9,551 bases of DNA from Neisseriales bacterium (GTDB taxonomy: Bacteria; Pseudomonadota; Gammaproteobacteria; Burkholderiales; UBA11063): contig SSGY01000161.1 of NCBI GenBank assembly GCA_008017145.1, forward strand, positions 1 to 9,551, given 5' to 3'. The notes under the pieces are model-generated. The model made no database searches and was not told the DNA's origin. It saw only the letters and a program-made list of their open reading frames with translations. This document shows, piece by piece, positions 7,389-9,551 of this stretch. The position numbers and the translations under genes are program-made. Position 1 is the first letter of the stretch. Each line of letters begins with the position of its first letter.

Positions 7389-7422
7389 AATGGTTTACTA
7401 TTTCGTTAGTAAGCCATTTTTT
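7389..7422 (+). terminator. Rho-independent terminator of the lipoprotein operon
   Basis: AATGGTTTACT (7389-7399) pairs with AGTAAGCCATT (7408-7418), one G-U pair among 11, around an eight-base loop, and runs straight into six T residues. It lies 42 bases after the lipoprotein stop. It should isolate this operon from treB downstream. In the opposite direction the T run is lacking, so it is probably not a good terminator for the convergent gene. Confidence 0.85.
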
Positions 7423-7472
7423 ATGTTAATCCGTTGTAGATCAAATATAGTATGTATTTGCCATGCTAAGTT

Positions 7473-7871
7473 TCATTTAGTCAAATATTCTTGTAATGTC
7501 ATTACATTCATTTTATCAATTGTTACTTCAGATTCTGATTTCCAATAGCTTACCGATGACACACTAATTGTGTTTTTTTGTGTTGTTGGTGTAATAATGA
7601 TAGTACTATATAATTTTTGTTTATTATCTCCGATAGGTTTGAATTCAACTACGAGCATATTTCTGTCGGAGTAGTAATTGACTTTAGTTGACTTGCCCCA
7701 ATCGCAAGAACCTGGCGAACATTTACCATAACCATGAACAGAATTTTTTGTTATTACTAGTTTATCTATTCCACTGCTTTCCCCATAATACGTACCTTCA
7801 AAGTCATAAGCATATACCGTACTTGTAATAGACAGAAGTAAGGTACTAATAATCAATTGTCTGTTTTTCAT
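7473..7871 (-). CDS. Small secreted protein with C-x4-CDWG motif, unknown function
   Basis: A 132-residue exported protein. MKNRQLIISTLLLSITSTVY plus Ala is a signal peptide, with likely cleavage after VYA and a mature protein of about 111 residues. The mature part starts FEGTYYGESSGIDKLVITK and contains GYGKCSPGSCDWGK. I recall similar 'wGkChP.dCDWG' motifs in small extracellular beta-rich proteins of unknown role; its two cysteines probably form a disulfide. The rest alternates polar and hydrophobic residues, as in beta strands (for example STIIITPTTQ). The ribosome site AGGAAG is well placed, seven bases or so from the ATG at 7871. It is transcribed toward the lipoprotein gene and away from treB, standing alone. 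I can name the export and the motif but not the function. Confidence 0.75.
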   Translation of the reverse strand: MKNRQLIISTLLLSITSTVYAYDFEGTYYGESSGIDKLVITKNSVHGYGKCSPGSCDWGKSTKVNYYSDRNMLVVEFKPIGDNKQKLYSTIIITPTTQKNTISVSSVSYWKSESEVTIDKMNVMTLQEYLTK

Positions 7872-8118
7872 GATGTTCTTCCTATAATAAAAAATTTACA
7901 CTTATTGTTTTTCCCGTAAAATTTTTTATATACATTTCCCCTAGTGGTTTTTCACATAATTGGCGATGTTTAGATAAATTCTAACAAAGAGTATGTCCAT
8001 GATTTTACCACACTATATTAACATAACCTTTATCTGTCTCACTAACATTGTTTATATTGCTATGTCTTTGCACTAACAGGTTTTTTATTGTGCACCCGCA
8101 GCAAAATTAACCATCTGC

Positions 8119-8136
8119 AACTTGTCTAAACAAGTT
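8119..8136. promoter_or_regulatory. TreR operator in the treB promoter
   Basis: AACTTGTCTAAACAAGTT is a perfect inverted repeat with 7-base arms and a 4-base centre. Its core TTGT-N4-ACAA is the operator form described for Bacillus-type TreR. It directly abuts a perfect -10 box (TATAAT, 8136-8141), so bound repressor would block RNA polymerase. It lies 38 bases upstream of the treB start. The palindrome is seen directly; the assignment to TreR follows from the family and from treR being in the same window. Confidence 0.8.
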
Positions 8137-8141
8137 ATAAT
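8136..8141 (+). promoter_or_regulatory. -10 box of the treB promoter
   Basis: A perfect TATAAT shares its first base with the end of the palindrome. The -35 region 17-18 bases upstream (around 8112-8118) is poor, so the promoter may rely on an activator or on another nearby box such as CATAAT at 8147-8152. The treB ribosome site GGAGA (8164-8168) follows at good spacing. Confidence 0.5.
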
Positions 8142-8173
8142 TATGCCATAATCATTTATAGCTGGAGAAACAA

Positions 8174-8974
8174 ATGACAACTACATCAAATGGCGTGAGT
8201 ACAGAGATCGTGCAAGAAATTATTGAAGCACTGGGTGGCGCAGAGAATATTTTAGCTGCAACACATTGTATTACTCGTCTACGTTTGGTCTTAAAAGACG
8301 AAAGCATAGTGAATGCCGCACGCATCAATCAAATCTCATTTGTTAAGGGTTGTTTTAGCGCCAATGGTCAATATCAGATTGTAATTGGGCAAGGAACTGT
8401 CGATCAAGTCTGCGAGCTATTACTCAAAACAGCTAAAATCGGACATAGTAGCAAGCAAGAAGTTGCCACAGTCAGTGAACAAAACATGTCATTCATCCAG
8501 CGCGGAGTCAAGCTACTTGCCGATATTTTCATTCCACTACTCCCGGCAATTGTAACCGCTGGTTTACTGATGGGATTGAATAACATACTCACCGAAAAAA
8601 TCTGGCTAAGCCACACTCAATCACTAGTCGATCTCTACCCTACTTTGGCGGGTATCGCTGGTATGATTAATGTGATTGCTTCAACCGCATTTGTCTTTTT
8701 ACCAGGGTTGGTCGGCTGGTCGGCGGTCAAACGTTTTGGTGGTAATCCCTTACTCGGAATTGTTCTTGGCTTAATGCTGATTCACCCTGATTTACTCAAT
8801 GCTTATGATTATGCTACTGCGGTACAAAATCATACTGTACCACAATGGCATATCTTAGGCTTCACTTTGGAAAAAGTTGGTTACCAAGGACAAGTTTTAC
8901 CAGTTATTGTGTCAGCTTTTGTGCTAGTGCATTTAGAGCTATGGCTCAATAAAAAAATCCCCCGATGCATTTAA
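8174..8974 (+). CDS. treB: Trehalose-specific PTS IIBC permease TreB, N-terminal part before a frameshift
   Basis: TreB imports trehalose and phosphorylates it to trehalose-6-phosphate. Residues 1-90 are the IIB domain: GGAENILAATHCITRLRL carries the phosphorylated Cys32, and FVKGCFSANGQYQIVIGQGT matches E. coli TreB closely. The IIC membrane domain begins near residue 98 (SFIQRGVKLLADIFIPLLPA) and continues through KVGYQGQVLPVIV. The frame ends after 266 residues with an unrelated tail, RCI. The homologous continuation is found in the next frame, so one extra base is present relative to an intact gene, most likely in the A7 (8951-8957) or C5 (8959-8963) run. As drawn the product would lose about half of IIC and not transport. 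No IIA domain is seen in the part visible here; E. coli TreB borrows IIA from the glucose system. Confidence 0.88.
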   Translation: MTTTSNGVSTEIVQEIIEALGGAENILAATHCITRLRLVLKDESIVNAARINQISFVKGCFSANGQYQIVIGQGTVDQVCELLLKTAKIGHSSKQEVATVSEQNMSFIQRGVKLLADIFIPLLPAIVTAGLLMGLNNILTEKIWLSHTQSLVDLYPTLAGIAGMINVIASTAFVFLPGLVGWSAVKRFGGNPLLGIVLGLMLIHPDLLNAYDYATAVQNHTVPQWHILGFTLEKVGYQGQVLPVIVSAFVLVHLELWLNKKIPRCI

Positions 8975-9551
8975 ATTACTATTGGTTGCTCCAATTGCAT
9001 TATTAGTTACTGGATTTTTATCTTTCATCGTGATTGGTCCGGTTACTTTCGCGATTGCCAATGGCTTAACCTATAGTTTAGTATACATATTTACCAAATT
9101 TTCCCTACTTGGTGGCTTAATATTTGGTGCGCTTTACGCTCCGATTGTTATTACTGGTATGCACCAATCTTTTCTAGCAATCGATTTTCAATTAATCGCC
9201 AGCACTGGTGGTGCATTGTTATGGCCCATGGTTGCTTTGTCTAATATCGCGCAAGGTTCTTCTTCACTAGCAATGATGGTTTTAGCTAAAGATGAAAAGC
9301 TCAAAGGCTTAGCATTTACTTCAGCGATTTCTGCTTATCTCGGTATCACCGAGCCTGCAATGTTTGGGGTAAATTTACGTTTTAAAATCCCATTTTTCTG
9401 TGCAATGGCTGGCGCATCCCTTGGCGCAGCATTGATTGCTGTTGAAGGAGTTCGTGCCTCTGCAATCGGTGTTGGTGGCTTACCTGCATTTTTGTCAATT
9501 ATGCCCCACTATTGGATGACTTATTTTATGGCAATGGGTGTAGTTCTATTA
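8961..9551 (+). CDS. treB: TreB, C-terminal part in the shifted frame (continues past the window)
   Basis: 197 codons without a stop in the +1 frame continue TreB where the first part leaves off. PDAFKLLLVAPIALLVTG follows on from the helix end, then come ALYAPIVITGMHQSFLAIDF, WPMVALSNIAQGSSSLAM, the IIC signature SAYLGITEPAMFGVNLRFK and SAIGVGGLPAFLSIMPHYW. All align with the second half of E. coli TreB, including the conserved Glu of the GITEP motif, which binds sugar in this transporter class. It has no start codon or ribosome site of its own at the junction. By comparison with E. coli TreB (recalled length about 473), only a few dozen residues lie beyond the window. The good conservation argues for a very recent mutation, a sequencing error, or a read-through shift. 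Confidence 0.82.

Larger units (their letters stand above)
7872..8173. other. Divergent intergenic region upstream of treB
   Basis: 302 AT-rich bases between the secreted-protein gene and treB. The right end holds the treB promoter and operator listed separately. The left end must hold the promoter of the secreted-protein gene, but no single -35/-10 pair there stands out. I see no further gene. Confidence 0.6.

Overview
The window looks like an AT-rich Gram-negative, probably proteobacterial, chromosome segment. The pointers are a lipoprotein signal with a long surface or periplasmic repeat domain, a metabolite:H+ symporter (MHS) family transporter, and a TreB-type PTS permease. The genus cannot be named from this sequence.

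Left part (1-2818, minus strand): a compact run of three genes with gaps of about 20 bases. A PLP-dependent sulfur amino acid enzyme of the cystathionine gamma-synthase/gamma-lyase superfamily comes first, then an MHS-type major facilitator transporter, then the start of an EamA/DMT-type transporter that leaves the window. This reads as one operon for making or breaking down a sulfur amino acid and moving related metabolites. Its likely promoter sits back to back with that of the next gene.

Right part (2975-9551, mostly plus strand): a trehalose system, treR (GntR/UTRA repressor) and treB (trehalose PTS IIBC permease), split by about 4.5 kb of unrelated DNA. A clear TTGT-N4-ACAA palindrome, the known TreR operator form, lies in the treB promoter, so the control circuit looks intact although the genes are apart. 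As written, treB carries a +1 frameshift at a T-C5 tract following an A7 run. The downstream frame stays open for the remaining 197 codons in the window.

Between treR and treB lie: (i) a 54-residue peptide gene with features of a RiPP-like precursor, (ii) a 1068-residue lipoprotein with 16 RCC1-type repeats, whose start codon lies inside the small gene, (iii) a strong terminator, and (iv) a convergent gene for a small secreted protein with a C-x4-CDWG motif. The peptide/lipoprotein pair is the most unusual part of the window. No mobile element genes, tRNA, rRNA or CRISPR array are visible.
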